Assembly: GCF_036898095.1 (NCBI RefSeq)
Contig: NC_090730.1
Location: 29,017,481-29,081,480, forward strand
Length of the DNA: 64,000 nt
DNA from: Palaemon carinicauda
Lineage: Eukaryota; Arthropoda; Malacostraca; Decapoda; Palaemonidae
Direction of reading: 5' to 3'
Under the pieces are notes generated by a model. That model had not been told where the DNA came from. It made no database searches and saw nothing but the letters and a program-made list of their open reading frames with translations. Shown piece by piece: positions 1 to 9,294 of the stretch. A program made the position numbers and the translations under genes. Position 1 is the first letter of the stretch; the number at the start of each line of letters is the position of its first letter.

Positions 1-67
1 AAATATGTTGTTAAATTACAAACAAGTAGACTCGTGATTACTTTCAAAACAGAAGTTTTTTTATTTC
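1..67. other. Unique left flank of the satellite array
   Basis: This short AT-rich sequence shows no satellite monomer and no gene. The first recognisable monomer begins at about 68, so the left edge of the array lies inside the window. Confidence 0.5.
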
Positions 68-2631
68 TTTTTAGCTTGCAGCTTCTTCTGCTCCTTCTCC
101 TCCACTCTAAGCTGCTTTTGCAGTTTTACTTTTTTTTTTTTATATATTTTTTTTTGCAGCTTGTAGCTTCTCCTGGTCTTTCTCCTCCACTCTAAGCTGC
201 TTTTGGTTTTATTTATTTCTATTTTTTTTGGAGCTTGCACCTTCTGGTCTTTCTCCTCCACTCTAAGCTGCTTTTGGTTTTATTTATTTCTATTTTTTTG
301 GAGCTTGCACCTTCTCCTGGTCTTTCTCCTCCACTCTAAGCTGCTTTTGGTTTTATTTATTTCTATTTTTTTTGGAGCTTGCACCTTCTCCTGGTCTTTC
401 TCCTCCACTCTAAACTGCTTTTGGTTTTATTTATTTCTATTTTTTTTGGAGCTTGCACCTTCTCCTGGTCTTTCTCCTCCACTCTAAGCTGCTTTTGGTT
501 TTATTTATTTCTATTTTTTTTGGAGCTTGCACCTTCTCCTGGTCTTTCTCCTCCACTCTAAGCTGCTTTTGGTTTTATTTATTTCTATTTTTTTGGAGCT
601 TGCACCTTCTCCTGGTCTTTCTCCTCCACTCTAAGCTGCTTTTGGTTTTATTTATTTCTATTTTTTTTGGAGCTTGCAGCTTCTCCTGGTCTTTCTCCTC
701 CACTCTAAGCTGCTTTTGGTTTTATTTATTTCTATTTTTTTTTGGAGCTTGCAGCTTCTCCTGCTCTTTCTCCTCCACTCTAAGCTGCTTTTGGTTTTAT
801 TTATTTCTATTTTTTTTGGAGCTTGCACCTTCTCCTGGTCTTTCTCCTCCACTCTAAGCTGCTTTTGGTTTTATTTATTTCTATTTTTTTTTATTGGAGC
901 TTGCAGCTTCTCCTGGTCTTTCTCCTCCACTCTAAGCTGCTTTTGGTTTTATTTATTTCTATTTTTTTTGGAGCTTGCAGCTTCTCCTGGTCTTTCTCCT
1001 CCACTCTAAGCTGCTTTTGGTTTTATTTATTTCTAATTTTTTTTGGAGCTTGCAGCTTCTCCTGGTCTTTCTCCTCCACTCTAAGCTGCTTTTGGTTTTA
1101 TTTATTTCTATTTTTTTTTGGAGCTTGCAGCTTCTCCTGGTCTTTCTCCTCCACTCTAAGCTGCTTTTGGTTTTATTTATTTCTATTTTTTTTATTGGAG
1201 CTTGCAGCTTCTCCTGGTCTTTCTCCTCCACTCTAAGCTGCTTTTGGTTTTATTTATTTCTATTTTTTTTATTGGAGCTTGCAGCTTCTCCTGGTCTTTC
1301 TCCTCCACTCTAAGCTGCTTTTGGTTTTATTTATTTCTATTTTTTTTATTGGAGCTTGCAGCTTCTCCTGGTCTTTCTCCTCCACTCTAAGCTGCTTTTG
1401 GTTTTATTTATTTCTATTTTTTTTTATTGGAGCTTGCAGCTTCTCCTGGTCTTTCTCCTCCACTCTAAGCTGCTTTTGGTTTTATTTATTTCTAATTTTT
1501 TTTGGAGCTTGCAGCTTCTCCTGGTCTTTCTCCTCCACTCTAAGCTGCTTTTGGTTTTATTTATTTCTATTTTTTTTATTGGAGCTTGCAGCTTCTCCTG
1601 GTCTTTCTCCTCCACTCTAAGCTGCTTTTGGTTTTATTTACTTCTAATTTTTTTTGGAGCTTGCAGCTTCTCCTGGTCTTTCTCCTCCACTCTAAGCTGC
1701 TTTTGGTTTTATTTATTTCTATTTTTTTTATTGGAGCTTGCAGCTTCTCCTGGTCTTTCTCCTCCACTCTAAGCTGCTTTTGGTTTTATTTATTTCTAAT
1801 TTTTTTTGGAGCTTGCAGCTTCTCCTGGTCTTTCTCCTCCACTCTAAGCTGCTTTTGGTTTTATTTATTTCTATTTTTTTTATTGGAGCTTGCAGTTTCT
1901 CCTGGTCTTTCTCCTCCACTCTAAGCTGCTTTTGGTTTTATTTATTTCTAATTTTTTTTGGAGCTTGCTGCTTCTCCTGGTCTTTCTCCTCCACTCTAAG
2001 CTGCTTTTGGTTTTATTTATTTCTATTTTTTTTGGAGCTTGCAGCTTCTCCTGGTCTTTCTCCTCCACTCTAAGCTGCTTTTGGTTTTATTTATTTCTAT
2101 TTTTTTTTTGGAGCTTGCAGCTTCTCCTGGTCTTTCTCCTCCACTCTAAGCTGCTTTTGGTTTTATTTATTTCTATTTTTTTTGGAGCTTGCAGCTTCTC
2201 CTGGTCTTTCTCCTCCACTCTAAGCTGCTTTTGGTTTTATTTATTTCTATTTTTTTTATTGGAGCTTGCAGCTTCTCCTGGTCTTTCTCCTCCACTCTAA
2301 GCTGCTTTTGGTTTTATTTATTTCTATTTTTTTTATTGGAGCTTGCAGCTTCTCCTGGTCTCTTTCTCCTCCACTCTAAGCTGCTTTTGGTTTTATTTAT
2401 TTCTATTTTTTTTATTGGAGCTTGCAGCTTCTCCTGGTCTCTTTCTCCTCCACTCTAAGCTGCTTTTGGTTTTATTTATTTCTATTTTTTTTATTGGAGC
2501 TTGCAGCTTCTCCTGGTCTTTCTCCTCCACTCTAAGCTGCTTTTGGTTTTATTTATTTCTATTTTTTTTATTGGAGCTTGCAGCTTCTCCTGGTCTTTCT
2601 CCTCCACTCTAAGCTGCTTTTGGTTTTATTT
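68..2631. repeat. 74-77 bp satellite array, block A
   Basis: About 33 head-to-tail monomers are present. Each has a pyrimidine-rich core (GAGCTTGCAGCTTCTCCTGG, then CTTTCTCCTCCACTCTAAGC), then TGCTTTTGGTTTTATTTATT, then a T run of variable length, sometimes ending ATTGG. The first one to two units (68-165) use CTGCTCC in the core and GCAGTTTTA in the spacer, like block D at the far right. The unit is not a multiple of three, so no reading frame survives from one monomer to the next. Open frames across it are by-products of a sequence poor in TAA, TAG and TGA. The block is interrupted at 2631 by a DIRS element and resumes at 9295. Confidence 0.95.
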
Positions 2632-2803
2632 TTTTCAATATTAAACTTACCCGATAATCATGTAGCTGTCAACTCCGTTGCCCGACAGAATTCTATGGAG
2701 GGATACGCCAGCTATCACAATACTAGAAGGGGGTGTACTTACCAGCGCCACCTGTGGCCAGGTACTCAAGTACTTCTTGTTGACACCTCCTCAATTATTC
2801 CTC
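2632..2803 (+). repeat. DIRS left inverted terminal repeat
   Basis: Starts TTTTCAATATTAAACTTACC, then CGATAATCATGTAGCTG. It pairs in inverse orientation with 9100-9294 over about 160 bp. The outermost 10-35 bases differ between the two ends, and both outer ends are represented in the internal complementary region. Confidence 0.88.
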
Positions 2804-3589
2804 TGTCGTGCTTCCGGCAAGACGTTCTGGGATACGCTTATGTTCTTGGAGTATTTTCACGACTTTGGTGAAGTATTTCTCTTTGATTTCGGCTGTCGCT
2901 TTACTGGAAACTTCTATATTAGCTTAGTTAGCTTTTGGAATTAATTTGATTAATTATGGTGACGAAGAGAGTATGAACTCTCTTTCACCTTTAAATGGCC
3001 GACCCTTCCCTTAGACGTAAGTGTTGGTGTCTAAGAGAGTATAGACTCTCTTTCTTAATTTTGCTTAACAAAAGTTATAGATTTATTTTATATCTCTCCG
3101 CCTCTTATAGGCCTCTTCGATTAACTTCCTTTTATTATAAACTTATTAAAATTAATTTTTATATTTGTTTATATTCGACCTTCCTAATAGTAGGCGGTTT
3201 TTTCTTGGTACCGAAGTTAATTAACATTGAGCCCGTCATTTTGGTTTTACCTGTTAACATATTATGCTATTTTAATGTCTTTGAAAGAATTTCTTTGATA
3301 GTCTCGTACTGTTTTCAAAGTTGAACTAACGTTTTGTTTTGTCTCTGCAGTTGTTGACGTTCAGAACGTTCAACTTGCGCTCTATCGTTACGATAGAGAA
3401 AGAATTTTCACGGTTTCACGTTGCAGTAAGAGTAACCGTGTCTAGCGTTTTGTTCATTCTTTCTTAACTTAATGGTTTTAATCCTAATAAAGGAACTTTT
3501 CATTTTGGGAAATATTTCAGTTTTTTCCTTTAACAATAATATGTTTTAACGATATATATGATTGGGCTCTTCTCTCAGGTTCTAAGTCA

Positions 3590-3620
<31 letters not shown>

Positions 3621-4260
3621 CGGAGGGAGAAAGAGGAGGATAAACGTTTCATTCAAGCGAGTAACGTTGTTATCGTTTTTGCTCTTCTCCCTAGTCTCTT
3701 TAGGGGAAGAAGGTAAACGTTTCTAGAGTGATCTAGTGTTTAGTCTCTTTCCAGCCACTGAATTATTTATCTTTCATTAGAATTTTCTGTTACATTGTAA
3801 TTCTGTTTTCGCAATTACTAACTTTTGAGAAAGGATAGAATTGCGTGTTTCAGGTACAAACCACTTAAAGTTTCGAGTTCAGTGAAATAAGTGCAAACAG
3901 AAAATCAAAGTGATAAGTGATTAGCGCAAAGTGTGTCAGTGTTGTGCGTGAGGGTACTTCTGTGCGCGCCAGTCGTCCTCCCAGTCCGGGACCTCTTGCA
4001 AGCTCCCAAGCCCAGGGGAGAAGCAATGTCGAAGGGCAGAAGAGTTCAGCAGGCCTTGATCGGCGCACAGAAGTATCCTCGGTGGTTGTGGGCGTGTCTT
4101 ACCGAGACCGTCACTCCCACCCGCAGACGATTGAGCCCTTATTTTGCTCGTCTGCAGAAGAAATTTAGGGGAGAAAACGCTGGTCTCAGGTCTCAAGACC
4201 TCTTAAACGTAAAGTCCAGACCTATGCCAGACGTACGAAGTTAGAGTTCAACAACCCGGA
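2804..4260 (+). other. DIRS leader region, no intact gene
   Basis: About 1.45 kb lies between the left repeat and the readable gag. It contains two copies of a GAGAGTAT...ACTCTCTTT motif (about 2967-2990 and 3034-3055) and a (GA)n run at 3592-3616. Short open frames overlap around 3917-4244 in different frames and resemble no protein I know. It is probably the 5' untranslated region plus a degraded gag start. Confidence 0.5.
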
Positions 4261-5214
4261 TGCAGTCATTGGGTTAGCTCTGACTCTCCTCAGTCATCAG
4301 TTGAATGCACTCCGCCTAAGAGGAGTAAGGTTCTGCCACAACAGAGCTCGACTGTTAAGGCTTTACCTCAGCCTACTGTAGTTTCTGCCGACCCCAAGTG
4401 GACTCTACTACAGTCCATGCAAGCACAGCTTTCGGACTTGATGCGTGAGTGTCGGGCTGAGAGTGTTGCGCCTCCGCCTCCGCCTACACTCCCTCCGCCT
4501 GCGCTCGCTCCGCCTGCGCTCGCTCCGCCTGATCGCAGTACCACCTGCCAGGCGTACGATGTTGAGCCACGTTCTGAGTTTGCTGTTCCCAGTGGTGTTC
4601 AGCCTCTGCCTTCCTTAAGGCAACCTTTACAATGGGATCAGGAGGATTATACCTCTCTTCCTCCGCTTCCACTTGCTGCTCCACCAGTGATGCAACACTC
4701 GGTTGAGGTACAACAACCTCTCCTGTCCATGAGTCAGTCTCCTCAGCTCTCGCTGCAGCGAGCTCAACCCTCCTCAAGGCAAGCACCTCAACACCTTAGC
4801 CTTGCGCCTCAGGAGCCTCAACTTGCGAGATTTTTACTGCGTTCTGCGCAGCCACTACCTTTTCGCTCTCAGCTCACACCGCAGGAACCTCAACTCGTTC
4901 CTCAGGAACTTGCTACTGCGCATCCGCCAACCACTCAGCAAGCGCAACCCTTGAGTTCAGCCACTCATGCCAGGAGTCAGCCTCCTCCACCCATGCGCCT
5001 ACCTTCTGCTACTTCCTTTGATCAGCCTTTGCAGACTGAGCCTCAGGTGTTCCCTCAACAGAGTCTTGAAGAGGAAACCACAACTATTGTTGTTCCAGCT
5101 CGTTCTGACTCTGCTGTTCAGCATACCTTACCTCCATTTTCAAACCTTATGATAATGGAGGTTATTTGTATTACTTATAAAAATATATTTGTATTCCTGG
5201 CAATATATTTTTAA
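4261..5214 (+). pseudogene. DIRS gag-like protein, proline/glutamine-rich, truncated
   Basis: The frame is open from upstream of the first ATG (4417) and reads through a Ser/Pro/Lys-rich stretch from about 4270, then 265 residues from Met4417 dominated by Pro, Gln, Leu and Ser, including a PPPPP run and repeats such as APPALAPP. Low-complexity Pro/Gln-rich gag is common in DIRS elements. The last about 25 residues are hydrophobic and AT-rich in codons. They appear to come from an AT-rich insertion starting at about 5140 that cuts off the gag. No zinc knuckle is visible. The gag assignment rests mainly on position in the element. Confidence 0.55.
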
Positions 5215-5665
5215 CAATATCGCAAAATATGGCAAAAATATGAATCATGAGTTATGAATGTAAGGTATATATTATGTTGATATTAAAACCCCTTGCAAGC
5301 ATGCATAAAGCACTCTAGCACTGGTCATGGAATTTCTGAGAAATGTTAAACGCCATGCACACGCTCTGCTTACCTTACATGCTCTGCTTACAGCATGCTC
5401 TGCATACTACATGCTCTGCATACAGCATGCTCTGCATTTAGCATGCTCTGCATACAACATGCTCTACATACAGCATGCTCTGCATACAGCATGCTCTGCA
5501 TACAACATGCTCTGCATACAGCATGCTCTGCATACAACATGCTCTGCATACAGCATGCTCTGCATTCAGCATGCTCTGCATTCAACATGCTCTACATACA
5601 GCATGCTCTGCATACAGCATACTCTGCATACAACATGCTCTGCATACCTTACCGCATGCTTCTCA
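5140..5665. repeat. AT-rich insertion carrying a 16 bp minisatellite
   Basis: AT-rich sequence (5140-5365) leads into about 18 copies of a 16 bp unit (CATGCTCTGCATACAG and variants, about 5377-5650). Sixteen is not a multiple of three, so the peptide repeats only every 48 bp, and open frames on both strands follow from the absence of stops. The surrounding DIRS sequence has a different, GC-balanced composition, so this looks like a later insertion or local expansion in gag. Confidence 0.75.
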
Positions 5666-6248
5666 GTCACACATCTTTGGTTGTTGCCAACTCACTAGAC
5701 TGTCAAGCAGTTTCATAACGTTGCCTTCTAGTCTGCTGCTTTTGCACCAGTGAACCCTCACTGAGAGAACTTAGCTTTTCTAGGATATGGTCCCTGTAGA
5801 TGAGAAAGTTCTTTTCTCCCTCCTTCTGATATTCCCTTGAGGACTCTGTCATTTGGAGGGAGCCTTTAGCTGCATAGCCTCCTATGGACTTTTATTTAAG
5901 CATAACATGCTTCCAGGGAAGGTAATGGTTCCACTTCAGTCGCTAATCCCGTCTGTTACCACACCTGCTCCCATAGACCTTGAGCTGTGTTACAAACATG
6001 CAGTCCAAGCTTAGTCCTTGTTAGAGGATTTTTTGTTTACGGAGTCAATGTGTCACGGGGAAGACGTTCAACAACCAACAGAAGTGACTTGTTGTGACGC
6101 AGTGCGGCAACCTCAGCAACCCGATAAGGAGTTTGTCTGTACGACCCAGACAGTCTAGACAGATTCGGGTTGTCACTGTACTTCCTCGCTTGCCCATGAT
6201 TGACAGTTCACAGACTGTGCAGCAGTACCATGATCTTGTGTCCGGCTC
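5666..6248 (+). pseudogene. Decayed DIRS gag/pol spacer
   Basis: No frame stays open. The composition matches the rest of the DIRS coding region, and short Ser/Gln/Pro-rich peptides in alternating frames look like mutated gag. The next recognisable domain begins abruptly at the DDW motif at about 6253. Confidence 0.4.
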
Positions 6249-6990
6249 CGTCAGACGACTGGCTTTTAAGAGCTCCCACAAGTCGTCGCTGTCTGGAGAT
6301 TTTCAAATGGACTATGGATCTGACCAAGGAACTGGGCCTCCTGGTTAATTTTGAGGAGTCTCAGCTCGTCCCATCCCAGACTATTGTCTCCTTGGGTATG
6401 GATCTTCAGAGTCGAGCTTTTCGGACTTTTCCGTCGGCCCCAAGGATCTTCCAAGCCCTAGAATGCATCCAGAGCATGCTGAGAAGGAACCGATGCTCAG
6501 TCAGGTAGTGGATGAGTCTAACAGGGACACTTTCATCGCTGGCCCTGTTCATCGTGTTAGGGAGACTCCACCTCCCCCCCCCCCCTTCAGTATCATCTAG
6601 CTGCTCACTGGATAAAGGACATGACGCTAGAGACGGTCTCAGTTCCTGTTTCCGAAGAGAGGAGGTCTTCTCTCGCGTGGTGTAAGAACAGCTTTCTTCT
6701 CAAGGAAGTCTACCTTTGGCTGTTCAGAAACACGACCGCCGTCTCCTCTCGGACGCATCAGACACGGGCTGGGGTGCGACTTTGGACGGACAAGAATGCT
6801 CGGGAACATGGAATCAGGAGCAAAGGACACTTCACATCTATTGCAAGGAGTTGTTGGCGGTTATTCTGGCCTTGATAAACTTCAAGTCCCTCCAGCTTAA
6901 CAAAGTGGTGGAGGTGGACTCTGACAACACCACAGCCCTGGCTTACATCTTCAAACAGGGAGGGACTCTTTCGTGGAAGTTGTTCTAGAT
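6249..6990 (+). pseudogene. DIRS reverse transcriptase C-terminal part and RNase H, broken
   Basis: The readable protein starts DDWLLRAPTSR, continues through KELGLLVNFEESQLVPSQ and LGMDL, all typical of the DIRS polymerase from the catalytic DD onward. Everything N-terminal of DDW (fingers and the first palm motifs) is absent. After a frame change near 6600-6710 a second frame (6716-6988) gives LLSDASDTGWGATLDGQ, CKELLAVILALINF and VDSDNTTALAYI, the RNase H acidic-residue motifs. A stop at 6986-6988 and several frame changes make it inactive. Confidence 0.85.
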
Positions 6991-7625
6991 CGCAAGGGAC
7001 CTACTCATCTGGTCTAAAGATCGAAAGCTAACTGGTAACGAGGTTCATTCAGGGCGGTATGAATGTCATGGCAGATCACCTCAGACGGAAGGGTCAGGTC
7101 ATCCCCACAGAGTGGACCCTTCTCAAGAATGTTTGCAGCAGACTTTGGGCCCTGTGGGGTCAGCCAACCATAGATCTGTTCACTACCTCGATAACCTAGA
7201 GACTCCTGTTGTATTGTTCTCCGATTCCAGACCCAGCAGCAGTTCACGTGGATGCTTTTCTGCTGGATTGGTTCCATCTCGACCTGTATGCATTCCCGCC
7301 GTTCAAGATTGTCAACAGGGTACTTCAGAAGTTCTCCTCTCACAAAGGGACACGGCTGACGTTGGTTGGCTCCGCTCTGGCCCGCGAGAGAATGGTTCTT
7401 AGAGGTACTGCAATGGCTGGTCGACATTCCCAGGACTCTTCCTCTAAGAGTGAACCTTCTAAGTCTACCTCACGTAAAGAAGGTACACCCATCCTCCACG
7501 CTCTTCGTCTGACTGCCTTCAGACTTTCGAAAGACTCTCAAGAGCTAGGGGCTTTTCGAAGGAGGCAGCCAGAGCGATTGCCAAAGCAAGGAGAACATCC
7601 ACTCTCAGAATCTATCAGTCTATAG
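6991..7625 (+). pseudogene. DIRS pol region after RNase H (DLF/YAFPP block)
   Basis: Reading across frames gives GGMNVMADHLRRKGQVIPTEW, WGQPTIDLFTT, VDAFLLDWFHLDLYAFPPF and a downstream LTLVGSALARERM. This DxLSR...TEW...DLF...YaFPP series is characteristic of DIRS and Ngaro-type polyproteins between RNase H and the recombinase. At least one frameshift lies between the TEW and YAFPP parts (about 7185-7215). No independent function is claimed. Confidence 0.75.
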
Positions 7626-8579
7626 GGGAAGTCTTCCGTAGCTGGTACAAGACCAATGCAGTTTCCTCAACCAGTACCACTGTAACCCAGATTGCTGACT
7701 TCCTGTTATTTCTAAGGAAAGTAAGATCCCTTTCAGCTCCTACGATCAAGGGTTACAGAAGTATGTTGGCAGCGGTTTTCCGCCACAGAGGCTTGGATCT
7801 TTCCACCAACAAAGATCTACAGGACCTCCCTAGGTCTTATGAGACCTCAAAGGAACGTCGGTTGTCCACTCCAGGCTGGAATCTAGACGTGGTCCTAAGG
7901 TTCCTTATGTCATCAAGATTTGAACCTCTCCAATCAGCCTCTTTTTAGGACCTCACATTAAAAACTCTTTTCCTCGTGTGCTTGACAACAGCTAAAAGAG
8001 TAAGTGAGATCCACGCCTTCAGCAGGATCATTGTTTTCACATCTGAAACGGCTACATGTTCCTTGCAGCTCGGTTTTTGCTAAACGAGCTTCCTTCACGT
8101 CCTTGGCCTAAGTCGTTCGAGATCCCAAGCCTGTCCAACTTGGTGGGGAATGATCTGAAGAGAGTACTTTGCCCAGTTAGAGCTCTTAGGTACTATCTAA
8201 AAAGGTCTTAACCTTTACAAGGACAATCAGAAGCCTTATAGTGTGCTATCAAGAAACCTTCTTTTCCAAGTTCTAAGAACTCAGTTTCTTACTATTCAGG
8301 CTTCTGATTAGAGAAACACATTCTCATCTGAAGGAAGAAGACCTTGCTTTGCTGAAGGTAAGGACACATGAAGTGGGAGCTGTGGCTACTTCAGTGGCCT
8401 TCAAACAGAGCCATTCTCTGCAGAGTGTTATGGATGCAACCTATTGGAGAAGCAAGTCAGTGTTCGCATCATTCTATCTCAAAGATGTCCAGTCTCTTTA
8501 CGAGTACTGCTACACCCTGGGACCATTCGTAGCAACGAATGCAGTAGTAGGCGAGGGCTCAGCCACTACATTCCCATAA
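7610..8579 (+). pseudogene. DIRS tyrosine recombinase, mutated
   Basis: The N-terminal core-binding part reads IGEVFRSWYK, then TIKGYRSMLAAVF and WNLDVVLRFL. A TAG at 7946-7948 interrupts it, and the frame resumes with LTLKTLFLVCLTTAKRVSEI, the box I arginine region (about 7953-8015). A frame change follows. The C-terminal part (8349-8579) reads RTHEVGAVATSVAF, then SVMDATYWRSKSVFASFYL. The usual HxxR is HEVG here because codon 8376-8378 is GGA, so the second catalytic Arg is lost. The candidate catalytic Tyr is at 8475-8477. The enzyme would join and resolve the circular intermediate into the genome, but this copy cannot. Confidence 0.85.
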
Positions 8580-8960
8580 TCCCATAACCTTTTAACCTTT
8601 CTCTTGAATACTTTTTATGGGTTGTACGGTCGGCTAAGAAGCCTTCCACATCCTTGTTGATTTGGCGGGTGGTCAATTCTTTCTTGAGAAGCGCCGAGGT
8701 TAAAGGTTGTGATGAGGTCCTTTAGTATGGGTTGCAGCCCTGTATACTTTAGCACCTTTGAGTTGATTCAGCCTCCCAAGAGGAACGCTGCGCTCAGTAA
8801 GGAAGACGATCTTATTAAAGGCAGAGTAACGGTTCAAGTCGACTTCCTTACCAGGTACTTATTATTTCATTGTTATTGTGGATAACTGATTATATGAAAT
8901 ACGGGATACTTAGCTATCCTTTAATCTTGTACACTGGTTTTCACCCACCCCCCTGGGTGT

Positions 8961-9056
8961 GAATCAGCTACATGATTATCGGGTAAGTTTAATATTGAAA
9001 AATGTTATTTTTATTAGTAAAATAAATTTTTGAATATACTTACCCGATAATCATGA
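8961..9056 (+). repeat. DIRS internal complementary region
   Basis: The first half (to about 8998) is the reverse complement of the left end of the element. The second half (from about 8999, TGTTATTTTTATTAG onward) is the reverse complement of the right end. Read backwards it therefore shows right end joined to left end, which is the circle junction that this region is thought to template in DIRS1. This is the strongest structural proof of the family. Confidence 0.9.
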
Positions 9057-9099
9057 TTTAATCGACCCTCCCTTCCTCCCCATAGAGAACCAGTGGACC

Positions 9100-9294
9100 G
9101 AGGAATAATTGAGGAGGTGTCAACAAGAAGTACTTGAGTACCTGGCCACAGGTGGCGCTGGTAAGTACACCCCCTTCTAGTATTGTGATAGCTGGCGTAT
9201 CCCTCCATAGAATTCTGTCGGGCAACGGAGTTGACAGCTACATGATTATCGGGTAAGTATATTCAAAAATTTATTTTACTAATAAAAATAACAT
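9100..9294 (-). repeat. DIRS right inverted terminal repeat
   Basis: Inverse copy of 2632-2803. The outer end reads GTATATTCAAAAATTTATTT, then ACTAATAAAAATAAC, which differs from the left outer end. Satellite resumes at 9295. Confidence 0.88.

Larger units (their letters stand above)
2632..9294 (+). mobile_element. DIRS1-like tyrosine-recombinase retrotransposon (defective)
   Basis: This 6.66 kb element is inserted in a satellite monomer. The flanks GGTTTTATTT and ATTTCTATTT rejoin exactly to a normal monomer, with no target duplication, as expected for tyrosine-recombinase integration. It has inverted terminal repeats and an internal complementary region near the right end. Coding remnants follow the DIRS order: proline-rich gag, reverse transcriptase, RNase H with an adjoining DLF/YAFPP region, then a tyrosine recombinase. 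Several frames are broken, most of the reverse transcriptase is missing, and a recombinase catalytic Arg is replaced, so it cannot move by itself. Assignment to DIRS is firm from structure plus motifs. The subfamily is not determined. Confidence 0.9.
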
